Assembly: GCA_005223375.1 (NCBI GenBank)
Contig: RXOD01005469.1
Coordinates: 1-13,912 of the forward strand
Direction of reading: 5' to 3'
Length of the DNA stretch: 13,912 nt
From: Amoebophrya sp. AT5.2
Lineage: Eukaryota > Sar > Dinophyceae > Syndiniales > Amoebophryaceae
Below, in pieces: positions 1-8,534 of this stretch. Made by a program: the position numbers and the translations under genes. Every line of letters starts with the position of its first letter. Within the stretch, counting starts at the first letter, position 1. The notes under the pieces are model-generated. The model saw only the letters and a list, made by a program, of their open reading frames with translations. It was not told where the DNA came from and did no database searches.

Positions 1-3000
1 CGTAGCCGGTGAGCGTCCGCATCAGGCAGGCGGCCTGTTCCGCGGTCAGCACCGCGTCGCGCCGGTTTCGCGACAGCGACAGCAGCACCTTCTGAAAGAC
101 GCGGAAATCGATTTCCTCCTCGACGGCGAGGCTGATGTCCTTGGGGCGGGAGGTTGCGCTGTTCGCATTGTCGTGCTCTCGCGCGAATTTGGAGAGCAGC
201 TCCGTCAAGGGTATGTTGCCCTGCAGCAGCTGGTCGAAGATCTGCGCGAGCAAGAATTCCATCCAGTTGCTGTGCAGCATCACGCGCCCCTGGTCGTCTT
301 CGGTACGCGCGCAAACCGCGTTTGCGGCTTTCGCCGTTGTTGCTGCTGTTGGGGTTTCGCTTTGCTCAGTTGTACCTGCAGGAGCCCCACCAGCTGAGAC
401 TTCGCTTGACGCGTTTGACTGCTCCCCATCTGTTCTCGTTGTCGTATCCTTGCTCTTGGTGCCGAAGAGCTTCCGCGCAGCTCGCGTGAGCAGGTTCTGG
501 TTGGTGGAGAGCGAGCGGAAATCCAGCTGGTTGTTCCCCGGGTTGTCGGTGGTGAGAATGCCGCCCGGCGCGAACTCCAGTTCGTCCTTGATGACGACCC
601 GGAACCGCTGCAGCGTGAGCGCGTAGTCGATGAAGTGCGAGTGCGGGTCCTCCACCTCCAGAAGCTCCTTGATGCTCTCCCACGGAATCCGCTTGCTCGT
701 CATCACGCCCACGACCGACAAAATGCCCTGCCTCCACGCGTCAAAGGAGATCAGGCCCGGCGGCATCTTCAGAGACGGGCGGTCGCGGTTACCCCGTTGG
801 CTACTAGTGCTCGTCCGGTGGCCGTGGCCGTGGCTCTGTCGCTGCAGGCTCGCGGCCTTCTCCTTGTTGAGCCAGTACCGCCACAGCGACTGCTTGTTCT
901 CGACCAGTATGCGGGCGAACCGCGTCTTCACCTCGAAAACGAGCCGGTCGACGGCGCGCTCGTTCGCGATTTTTAACGCATCCCTCTCCAGCTCGTTCTT
1001 CAACTCGCCCGGACCGGAGGTTGCCACTTGTATGATCCTGGGCGACTCCAAAGTAGTTGCTGCTCCGTCCGCCGCCCCGGCAGCAGTTGTACTAGCAGCC
1101 GACGCTCCGATGATGTCAACCTTTTTCAGCGCGGCAAAGGTGGGGGAGAAGTGCCGCGCCACGTCCAACTTCGGCTCTCCGCTCACGAGGCCGCCCTTCT
1201 TTCTGACGACCAGCACCGCGCCCTGGTTCGCGTGGATGCCGCAGTAGTTGCTTGCGGAGAAGATGGTGATCAGGCGGTTTTCGTGGTGGAACTCCACCCC
1301 GTCCCGGTTGTGTGGTAGTTCATGGGAGCGGATCACCAGCTGCATGCCCGACTGGCGCAGGAACTTGTGCGTGATGTCGGGCCCGAACTGCACGAGCTGC
1401 GGGCCGCGGTGCGAGGGCACAATCCCTGCAGCGTCCGTCGGGTCGCTCCACATGGCGTCCAGAAACACCGTTTCCGCCGACGTCTGCGGCGAGTCCGGGA
1501 TGGCGCTCCCCCGCATGGCGTTCATGTTCGCGCCCGAGTCCAGGATTTTGAAGGTGGAGTCCGTGACCCGCGAGAGCCCGCCGTGCACGACGAAAATCTT
1601 CTTCTCAAGAACGGTCGCGAGCGGCATGCGCGCGTAGGTTTTCAAAAAGCCCTCGTAAAGGTGCGGACCGATCACATTGCCGTACTTGGCGACCAGCTCG
1701 CCGTAGAACCCGCCGCTGTGCGGGTCGAGGTTCATGGTCTCGTCCTCGTGGTTGCCGCGGTTCACGTGCACGTTGTCGGGAAACAGCAGCATGAAGCCAA
1801 ACACGAGCATGAAAATCTCCGTCGCGTAGAATCCTCTATCTGCGATGTCCCCGTTGAACAGGTACGCGTTGCTCGGCGACGGCAGCCCGTTCTTGTAGAA
1901 GATCCACAGCACGTCCTCGAGTTGCCCGTGGGTGTCGCCGACCACGTTGATGTGGCCGGCCCGCTGGTTGGCCTCGGTGTAGTCGGCCGCGTTGGGCACC
2001 CTGCACCGGAAAATGGGGTCGGCGTACTTGGTCACCATCAGCCGCTCCACGTCGTGCAGCATCCGCGAGATCAAAAACGGGTGCAGCGGCTGCTCCGGCA
2101 ACGTCTGGAAGTGCTTGATCATCGACAGCAGCGTGTCCATGCCCCACCGTTCGCCCTCCTCCATCGGCATGTGCTTGAACACCGGGAAATCCGGAAGGCT
2201 TTCCTCCCAGTCGGCCAGCGCGGCTTTCAGCCGCCGGCACTTGCGAGCCGCCACGGGGGAAGTTGGCGTCGTTGATGCGATAGAACTTGTTGCACCGCTG
2301 GGTGCACTTCCAGCACCAGCTGCTGAGGGTGCACCCGCGCGGCCCGCCGCGTCAACAACATCTTCGTGACGATCTCGGTGATCTACTCCCCTGCCACCGG
2401 CGCGCGCGCCCTTCTTCTTCTTCGCGTCCTGGGAAAAGTAGAAAACGGAATGCGTGAAAGAGTTCGCGAAATGCAGCTCGTCGCGCGAGCCGGTTGTGGT
2501 ACTTCCAGCGCTGGAAGAAGTTCTCCCGGCGAGCTCCTGCGAGTCGGCACTCCGCATGTGCCGGAGGGCCGAGAGCTCCAGCTCCGCGCACCCGCGCGGC
2601 GTCGTCACCGGCGAGTTCATCGACGGGGTCCTGGTTCCCGGCCCGCCGGCCGCCGTCGCGCTCAACCGCGCTGCCCCGCTGGTGTTCCTCAGGCTGTTAA
2701 TCGAAACCGCGCTGCCGGTACTAGCGCCTGACGCCCGCGCTCCTGCTCCCTGCTGAGCACTTTGCTCTTCGTTCATGCTGAATCGACGCGTGCACGTCAA
2801 ATCTTGTCCAACGACGCCCGAGGATCCCGGCGCAGATGAGACGCTACTGCCCGTGCTGATGACGGACGCCCCAAGTTCCCGCGTCGCCCGGCCGCCTCCT
2901 CTCCTTTCTTCAGACAGGAGCATCGCGTGAAGCATCTTGGCCGACAAGGCGGACTGGGAAGTAGCCTTCTGCTCCTCGATGGACTCGAACACGTGGAGAC

Positions 3001-3148
3001 AACCCTGAAATTCTTCGGCCTTGAAGTGCCCATACTTGTCGTGCCGATGGTCCTGATGCCGCAACTCGACGGGCTGTGGGCTCTTATTTACCGCAGGCCG
3101 ATGGAGGCTGGTGCTCGACGGCACGGGTGCGGGGGATGAAGTCGACAT
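1..3148 (-). CDS. Copy A: PPEF/RdgC-like PPP Ser/Thr phosphatase, 3' end beyond window
   Basis: Predicted metal-dependent Ser/Thr phosphoprotein phosphatase of the PPP family, probably cytosolic (no signal peptide or membrane segment seen). The frame is open for 1049 codons from ATG 3148-3146 to the window edge. This is the first in-frame ATG after an in-frame TAA near 3250, and B starts in the same context (ALV-MS). Visible motifs: GDTHG (D405, H407), GDIADRG (D434), RGNHED (N466, H467), HGGLSR (H522), RSH (H609) and SASNYCG, so all PPP metal ligands are present. The run FYKNGLPS and the sequence NRGNHED are typical of the PPEF/RdgC branch. Residues 51-77 match an N-terminal element of B; about 80-325 is low-complexity linker. 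After the core come RHFSPTF (about 665), an EF-like pair (NKQSLW about 751, [10 protein letters not shown] 796-805, with a His/Ser/Arg-rich insert between) and a WME..L..IFDQLL block (about 962). The C-terminal EF-hands expected from B lie outside the window. Oddities: RSHE instead of RSHQ, and NYCGIHANQ instead of NYCGWYGNT. No intron is needed. Confidence 0.85.
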   Translation of the reverse strand, partial: MSTSSPAPVPSSTSLHRPAVNKSPQPVELRHQDHRHDKYGHFKAEEFQGCLHVFESIEEQKATSQSALSAKMLHAMLLSEERRGGGRATRELGASVISTGSSVSSAPGSSGVVGQDLTCTRRFSMNEEQSAQQGAGARASGASTGSAVSINSLRNTSGAARLSATAAGGPGTRTPSMNSPVTTPRGCAELELSALRHMRSADSQELAGRTSSSAGSTTTGSRDELHFANSFTHSVFYFSQDAKKKKGARAGGRGVDHRDRHEDVVDAAGRAGAPSAAGAGSAPSGATSSIASTTPTSPVAARKCRRLKAALADWEESLPDFPVFKHMPMEEGERWGMDTLLSMIKHFQTLPEQPLHPFLISRMLHDVERLMVTKYADPIFRCRVPNAADYTEANQRAGHINVVGDTHGQLEDVLWIFYKNGLPSPSNAYLFNGDIADRGFYATEIFMLVFGFMLLFPDNVHVNRGNHEDETMNLDPHSGGFYGELVAKYGNVIGPHLYEGFLKTYARMPLATVLEKKIFVVHGGLSRVTDSTFKILDSGANMNAMRGSAIPDSPQTSAETVFLDAMWSDPTDAAGIVPSHRGPQLVQFGPDITHKFLRQSGMQLVIRSHELPHNRDGVEFHHENRLITIFSASNYCGIHANQGAVLVVRKKGGLVSGEPKLDVARHFSPTFAALKKVDIIGASAASTTAAGAADGAATTLESPRIIQVATSGPGELKNELERDALKIANERAVDRLVFEVKTRFARILVENKQSLWRYWLNKEKAASLQRQSHGHGHRTSTSSQRGNRDRPSLKMPPGLISFDAWRQGILSVVGVMTSKRIPWESIKELLEVEDPHSHFIDYALTLQRFRVVIKDELEFAPGGILTTDNPGNNQLDFRSLSTNQNLLTRAARKLFGTKSKDTTTRTDGEQSNASSEVSAGGAPAGTTEQSETPTAATTAKAANAVCARTEDDQGRVMLHSNWMEFLLAQIFDQLLQGNIPLTELLSKFAREHDNANSATSRPKDISLAVEEEIDFRVFQKVLLSLSRNRRDAVLTAEQAACLMRTLTGY

Positions 3149-3259
3149 CACCAAGGCCGTCGCCCTCCCTCCTCCTGCGATGCTGGGTAGCTCGGTTTTT
3201 GGCGATAGGAAGGCTTGCCTGTCGCGAGTTGCTTGCGCTTGTTGCGTTTAGAGCTTGGA
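3149..3259 (-). other. Probable 5' leader of copy A
   Basis: On the minus strand this lies between the in-frame TAA near 3250 and the A start. It contains two AG acceptor-like ends in a row (CTACCCAG and CATCGCAG, the latter ending at 3175). The downstream 26 bases are purine-rich. The segment ACCG..ACCC..ATCGCAG resembles one in front of B, so this may be the acceptor of a leader intron or of a trans-spliced leader. That is inference. Confidence 0.4.
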
Positions 3260-3371
3260 GGGGGAGCAGGAGGATGGAGACTTCTATGGAAAAATAGTCG
3301 TGAAGAGGTACGTAGTGGGGGAGCAGGAGGATGGAGACTTCTATGGAAAAAAAGTGAAGAGGGACGTAGTG
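3260..3371. repeat. 57-bp tandem duplication upstream of copy A
   Basis: Unit one (3260-3316) begins GGGGGAGCAGGAGGATGG and is followed directly by unit two (3317-3371), which is about two bases shorter and differs at a few sites. It lies 112-223 bases upstream of the A start codon, in the leader or promoter. Both units can be read through in some frames on both strands, but no product is supported. Confidence 0.9.
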
Positions 3372-3561
3372 CTGTCGTCGAGCATCAAGCAAAATAAAAT
3401 CAAAAATGTTGGCTGCCACTCCGTGCCGATGTATCGACCCAAAGGTGGACCGACTCAATGGCAATAAAGTAGACAGCGAAATTAAATTGTTTCCTCGTCT
3501 CCACGTTCACGATCACGGTCCGCACGTACAATTAAGGCTAACATGGTCCTCGAGGTCGTCC

Positions 3562-3578
3562 TCCCCCTCAGAGGGGGA
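3562..3578. repeat. Short perfect inverted repeat (7-bp stem, 3-base loop)
   Basis: TCCCCCT, loop CAG, AGGGGGA, with a further partial match CGT/ACG outside two mismatches. It lies about 415 bases upstream of the A start. The arms are real, but the size is small enough to be chance; function unknown. Confidence 0.5.
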
Positions 3579-4401
3579 AAACGAAACGCCCCCTTTTCTC
3601 GTACACCTTCAAAATCAAAAGTCTACGGACCACTCCGAAAGATTTAGGGTTTCCAAGTTGTATCATACGTAGCTCAACATTTTCGCACGGGGGTTCATCA
3701 TAATTGCATTGTCACTGGGAATCGAGTTTGTGGGCGACATTTGATGTACAGCCGGGTCGTTAATTCCGTGGACGTGATGGACGAAAAGATCACGAAGACT
3801 GTGTGTACGACGGACGGAGACGACGGCGGGCGACGGAGTGTTTTCAGATTCTGAATTTTGAATTGCACGCACGAAACCGAGCTGTTGTTGTAGAAAGGTC
3901 AGTAAACCACGCAGGCATGAAACCAATACCAAAATCACGGACGCGATTTTCATCAGACGTCAAATTCGATTGCCGTCGGACACTGAACTACTTCGAGTGC
4001 GTTTTAGAACTCTCCAGCCCTCGCAAGGCAAGGAAAACAACGCGATAAATCGTATGGGAAGTATAAGCGAAAGCAACCTCCACTACCATGACATTCCTGC
4101 AAATTTTGTACGGTTCCGGCTCTCGGTCTCGTCATCGTCTGCCTCTGCTCCGAAACAAGTTAGTACAATGCGCCTCTTCGTCCTCAGATACTTGATTCGC
4201 AGACGTGTGGTCAACAAACACGACTCAGTGGCAGTGAAATTGCTTTTTTAGTTCGCGCCTACGTTTCGGGGGTTTCCCTGTCGCTCTCTCGAATTGTTAG
4301 CCATGTAACCTATTGCTAAAGCAAATTGCGGTAGCATAAAAAATAAAAAAAGCAAACTGAAGTATTAATACAAAAAAAATAATGCAGTACCTTCGGATAA
4401 A

Positions 4402-4412
4402 ACTTACCTGCA
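4402..4412 (-). promoter_or_regulatory. Back-to-back splice acceptor/donor-like motif (TTGCAG|GTAAGTT)
   Basis: On the minus strand, a pyrimidine-containing acceptor-like end CTTGCAG is followed without a gap by the near-consensus donor GTAAGTT, with the junction at 4408/4407. It lies in the AT-rich spacer about 1.26 kb upstream of A. It could be the 5' splice site of a leader exon of A, a zero-length recursive splice point, or chance. Confidence 0.25.
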
Positions 4413-4695
4413 AGAACTTTTATGCTTGTGCTATGCACTGAGCGTAAAAATTACAAACTTAATTATGCAAAAGAAAAAGGACGCGACCATGGCGCCGTGT
4501 GAGTCAGAAGAAAATGAATTGATCCGCTAGAATGAGAAAAATGAGAAAAAAATATTTGATAGATACCACCACCGACAGAGTGGCTGTCAGTACCCTACGG
4601 GCATGTGCTTCTGTTGAAATTGATCCAGTATTAAAAGTAGACTAGTGAGATTTATGGTATGGACATCGGAAGCCATCTTCGAGAATTTTATGGCT

Positions 4696-7600
4696 TCAGT
4701 CGAACATTTCCCCTGTGTGCATGTCGCAGATCACCAGCGCGTTGAGGAACTGGAGGTAGTCGATCTCTTCGTCGCTCGTGAGCACGCAGTGGTCTGCTAG
4801 CATCTCGATTTGGTCCGCGGTGAGTGGTGGCGCCTTCAGGTTTATCGAGGTGTTCAGGCACTTCAGCGCCTTCACGAAGTTCGCCTTCGAGATGCAGCGC
4901 GAGTTCGCCTTGTCGAAGAACAAAAACACCTTGTGCAGCGCCTGCTTGTTCGAGTACAGCACGCCGCAGATCTGCTCCATCAGCGCCACCCGGATCTCCT
5001 CGGCCGGGTGCTTCAGGTGCTTCTGCGCCTGCTGCGTCGTGCTCCTGCCCAGCCCGGCCACGTCGTGCGACCGGTCCGAGGGCTGGAAGCAGTGCAAAAA
5101 CTCGAGGTAGGAAATCTTGCCCTCCCGCGTCACGTCCACAACCTTGAAGATGTCCTCGAGCAGGCTCGCGGGCAGCCCGGACTGCGAGCTCGGGAGCGGG
5201 GCGCTCTGCGCGGCGGGCCGCGTCGAGGACGAGGCGGACTTACTCTTCTTGTCGAGGAAAAACTCCTGCAAGAAGCTCTTGTAGGGAACCAGCAACTGGT
5301 CGATCACAATGACGAACTCCGCCTTGGAGAGCACGCCGTCGCTGTCCTTGTCGCCGGCGGAAAAAATCTCGAAGGTCTTCTTCGACGCCGTGATGGAGTC
5401 CTCGGAATCCGCGTAGATCTCGCGGCCGATCAGCCGCAACGCCGTAGCGACCATGGAGGTGCCGAACTTCAAGTTCATAATGGACTGCTCGGCGTCCGGG
5501 CCCTCCTTCAGCCCGGACTCGACCTTGTGGCGCACGCGCTGCACGTTGTACCCGGTGTAGCAAACCTCCAGCCGGGACAAAAACTCGAGCAGAGAAACCG
5601 ACGTCGTCTTCAGGTTGGTCACGGAAGCCTGGGCAATTGATTTGCAGGTGGTTTTAACTTTAAGAAGTGGCGAAGTAGTAGATTGATAGAGGAAAAACAT
5701 TCACACTTAGCGGAGGGGGCTCTCATGAAGACATTGAAACTTTGGTCATTGCGTTTGGAGAAAGTGAGAAGTCAACATGAACAAAATGTATTACATCGCA
5801 GGATTTAAAATCGCCGCGAAGAAAAACTTTGTTGTACCCTGCTTCCCCCGTAGCCCGTGAGCGTTCGTATCAAGCTCGCCGCCTGTTCGCGTGTGACGAG
5901 GATGTTCTGTTTGTTCGTGGCCGCGTTCCCCTTCGCGGTTATTGACTGTAAAACTTTTTGCAGCACGGCCACGTCCACCTCGCTGTTGAGTACCGCTCCT
6001 GCCGATTTCGGGGCGTCGTCACCTGAGAACTTCTTTACCAGGTCCTGCCACGCGATGTTCTCCAACAGCAAAGACTCAAACAGCCGCGCCAAAATGCTCT
6101 CCATCCAGTTCGTGTGCCGCATCACGTTCCCCCCGCCGTCTACGGTTTTCTTCGGGAACAAAATAGTTTGTTGCGCGATCGATTTCCGGCAGTCCTGGAT
6201 GGCACTTTCGCCCCGAATCTCGTCCCGGATCACGACCCGGAACCGGTGCAGCGCAAGGGGATAGTCGATCAATTTTGTGTGGCTGTCCTCGATGTTGAGG
6301 AGGTCCTTCACTTGGGGCCACGGAATGCCCGAAATCACGGACGCGCAGGAACCGAGAACGGAGGAAATGCCTTCCTTCCAAGCGTCGAAAGAAATGAGAC
6401 CAGGTGGAAGCTTGCCGGACTGGTTGGACTGGTAGTCGCCCTGTTGTTGTTTGTGGAGGAGCGATTGCAATTCTGAATTCTGTCTCTGTGCGTACTAGTG
6501 GAAAGGTGTCTGCGCGTCTCCTCTGAATCTCTCTTGTAATGAAAGAGAAAGCGTGCCGCAAAATTTACTATCTGATGACTCAGTCTGATCGATCATGCTC
6601 ATGCACTTGCACCAGCATAGAAATTAGTAAAATAAAAAATTTAAAATTACGTCTTTCTCGTGCGTGAGCCAGAATTTCCACAGCGCTTGTTTGTTGTCCA
6701 CCAGTATTCTCGCGACCCTCGTTTTCACCTCGAAGCACAGCTTCTCCATCCGCGCGCTCAGCGTCCCCCGCGCGCTCTTGATTGCGGAGTGTTCCATGTC
6801 GGTCGCGTTCTTCGCTCGCGCTTCCATCCCGATCAAATCATTTGTGCAGATGTCCGCCGACTGCAGCATGTCGAAGGTTGGCGAGAAGTGGCGCACGATC
6901 TCGATCGTGGGCAGCGACGTGGCCTTCGTGTCGCCCTTGCCGGGGGAGAAGATCAGCACCGCGCCGGTGTTGCCGTACCACCCGCAGTAGTTGGACGCAG
7001 AGAAGACGGTTATCAGGCGGCCGTCGTGGTGGAAGAACACCCCGTCCTTGTTCGAGGGCGGCTGGTGGGAGCGTACGACGAGATGGAACCCGTTCTGGCG
7101 CAGAAACTTCATGGTGACGTCCGGGCCGAACTGGACGAGGGAGGGGCCGCGGTTCGAGGGCACGATGCCCTTGCCCTCCATGGGGTCGGACCACATGGAA
7201 TCGATGAAAACCGTGTCCGCGGTGTTGTCCGGCGCCTCGGGAATGGAAGACACGTGGTGGTCGATCCCGGACAGCACCTTCAGCATGCCGTCCGTCACGC
7301 GCGACAACCCGCCGTGCACAATGAAAACGCGCTTCTCGAGGACGGTGGCCAGCGGAAGGTTGGAATAGATTTTCAGATACGACTCGTAGATGGTGGAGCC
7401 GATGTTGCCACCATACTTCTGGATGTTCTCCTCGTAGAAACCTGGTGTAGTGTGGCGATCAGAATGGGCGTTTCGAATCAGAAAAAAACCTTACGAAAGA
7501 AACCCCAAATGCAACTTCAGGCTGAGGCTGAGGCTGACAAGTATTAAGCACACGAAAAGATATGAAGTACCTCCGCAGTGCGGGTCTAAGTTGATCGTCT

Positions 7601-8534
7601 CGTCTTCGTGGTTTCCACGGTTCATATCGACGCTGTTCGGGTACAGCAGCATAAATCCGTACACCAGCGAGAAGATTTCTGTTGCGTAGAAGCCTCTATC
7701 CGCGATGTCCCCGTTGAACAGGTACGCGTTGCTTTGCGACGGCAGCCCGTTCTTGTAGAAGATCCACAGCACGTCCTCTAATTGCCCGTGCGTGTCCCCC
7801 ACTACGATCGTCCGGCCGGGCGTCGCTACCGACTTTTTGTTCAACAGCGAGAACTGGCTCAGGTCCTGCTTCAGGAGGCCTTCCTTCTTTTCTTCCTGCA
7901 GCTTCTGCTCGATGGACCGCTTCGGGATGGTCGCGCGGTGGATCGCGTGCTGGTACTTGCGCGCCATCACGATCTCGGCATCGTTCAGGAGCCGCATGAT
8001 CAACAACGGGTGCAGCGGTTGCGCCGGGTTCGTCTTAAAGTGGTTCACCATCTTCAGCAGTGTGTCCAGCGTCCACCGGTCCGACTTCTTCTGCGGGAAG
8101 TCGATCCGCGGCCAGTCCGGCAGGTTCATCTCCCACTCATCGCACCAGGCCGGCGGGAGCAGCGACTTCGTGTAGTTGTCACCCGTCTCGGCGAGTAGGC
8201 CGGTCTTAGAGAGGGTGATGCGGTTGGTGTTCGCGTCCACGTGCAGGTCCGCCTCCGGGGTCGAGTTCGCCAGCGCCTGCAGCATCTTTCCCGACAGCGC
8301 GGACTGCCCGGTGGCCTTCTGCTCCTCCAGGGACTCGAGGGAGTTCAGCGAGTTCTCCAGTTTGGTGGCATTCTCCTCGGTCTCGGACACGGCGGCGCGG
8401 CGCTTGGTGGCCTGCTGCAACTTCGTGTTCCCGGGGAGCAGCGTGGGCCCGGCGCCGAGCGAGTTCAGCTCCACACCCTTGGGCGGGTTCAGCAGCCCCA
8501 GCGGCTGCGGCTGCTGACTGGGCTTTGCACTCAT
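4696..8534 (-). CDS. Copy B: PPEF/RdgC-like PPP phosphatase with multiple EF-hands, complete, four exons
   Basis: Proposed join on the minus strand: 8534-7571, 7441-6651, 6479-5838, 5628-4696; 1110 codons including TGA at 4698-4696. ATG 8534 is the first in-frame ATG after an in-frame TAA near 8612. Order of parts: Pro/Gly-rich N-terminus with a conserved element (about 63-88, [15 protein letters not shown]); a helical lead-in ([20 protein letters not shown]) with a Lys/Glu-rich insert missing from A; PPP core with D247/H249, D276, N308/H309, H364 and H447; RHFSPTF; and a first EF-like pair beginning NKQALW. Then come a WMESIL..LFESLLL block, a YTGYNVQR element, EF loop 892-903 ([12 protein letters not shown], canonical), EF loop 964-975 ([12 protein letters not shown], near canonical), and a degenerate C-terminal pair beginning NKQALHKVF. 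The role is inferred to be calcium-responsive dephosphorylation of an unknown substrate. Exon 3 could start six bases earlier (6485). Each junction keeps frame and restores alignment to A or C. Five-prime non-coding exons are possible. Confidence 0.85.
5629..5837 (-). other. Intron 3 of copy B (209 bp, GT-AG, phase 0)
   Basis: Donor AGCAGG|GTACAAC, acceptor AATTGCCCAG|GCT, with pyrimidine-rich stretches upstream of the acceptor. Without splicing, the upstream frame stops at about 5805 and the downstream frame is closed by a TGA just before 5700. Joining gives TGYGGSR-ASVTNLK and leads into LLEFLSRLE, which matches LLTEFLEQLE in C. Like intron 1 it starts GTAC. Confidence 0.78.
6480..6650 (-). 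other. Intron 2 of copy B (171 bp, GT-AG, phase 0)
   Basis: Donor GAAAGAC|GTAATTTT, acceptor GAGACAG|AATTC. It is AT-rich compared with the flanking exons. It falls between THEKD and the Gln-rich run that leads into [11 protein letters not shown] reads through the corresponding point without an intron, and C lacks both intron and insert here. An alternative phase-0 acceptor six bases upstream (CGCACAG at 6487-6486) would add Arg-Gln, and the sequence cannot decide between the two. Confidence 0.8.
7442..7570 (-). other. Intron 1 of copy B (129 bp, GT-AG, phase 1)
   Basis: On the minus strand the donor reads GGAG|GTACTTC and the acceptor CTACACCAG|GTTTC. Removal rebuilds a Gly codon and the run CGGFYEE, which is uninterrupted in A and C (SGGFYGE, CGGFYKE). 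The intron lies inside the catalytic domain just after RGNHED. Reading through it meets a stop at about 7491, so retention would remove half of the active site. It contains three GGCTGA units on the plus strand. Confidence 0.88.
7520..7537. repeat. (GGCTGA)x3 short tandem repeat inside intron 1 of copy B
   Basis: Three perfect copies of a 6-base unit on the plus strand, wholly inside the intron. Probably a neutral microsatellite. Confidence 0.8.

Larger units (their letters stand above)
3372..4695. other. Spacer between the end of copy B and the leader of copy A; no gene seen
   Basis: About 1.3 kb without a convincing coding region. The part 4300-4680 is strongly AT-rich with A and T runs. 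Short open frames on both strands (for example 3663-3953 minus, 3970-4251 plus) have no recognisable domains and do not share the GC-rich codon use of the neighbours. It must hold the 3' end of B and probably the promoter of A, but no classical AATAAA could be assigned. A 7-bp hairpin at 3562-3578 and a splice-like motif at 4402-4412 are described separately. Confidence 0.6.

Noticed and set aside
1322..2275. Long plus-strand open frame (317 codons) opposite copy A
   Set aside because: Antisense shadow of the catalytic domain. It is rich in Arg, His and Val as expected from reading GC-rich codons backwards, and has no domain.
2221..2400. Alternative minus-strand frames in the linker of A that look protein-like, suggesting a hidden frameshift or intron
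   Set aside because: Both alternatives hit stops, and neither aligns with B. The main frame stays open on both sides and joins DWEESLPDFP, which matches [11 protein letters not shown] in B.
3663..4251. Short open frames in the B-A spacer (96 and 93 codons)
   Set aside because: No domain, low GC compared with real exons, and no conserved counterpart.
4810..5640. Plus-strand open frame of 276 codons opposite the EF-hand exon of B
   Set aside because: Same antisense effect; the EF-hand loops on the minus strand explain the sequence.
6660..7547. Plus-strand open frame of 295 codons opposite exon 2 of B
   Set aside because: Antisense shadow running through a proven-looking splice site; no recognisable motif.
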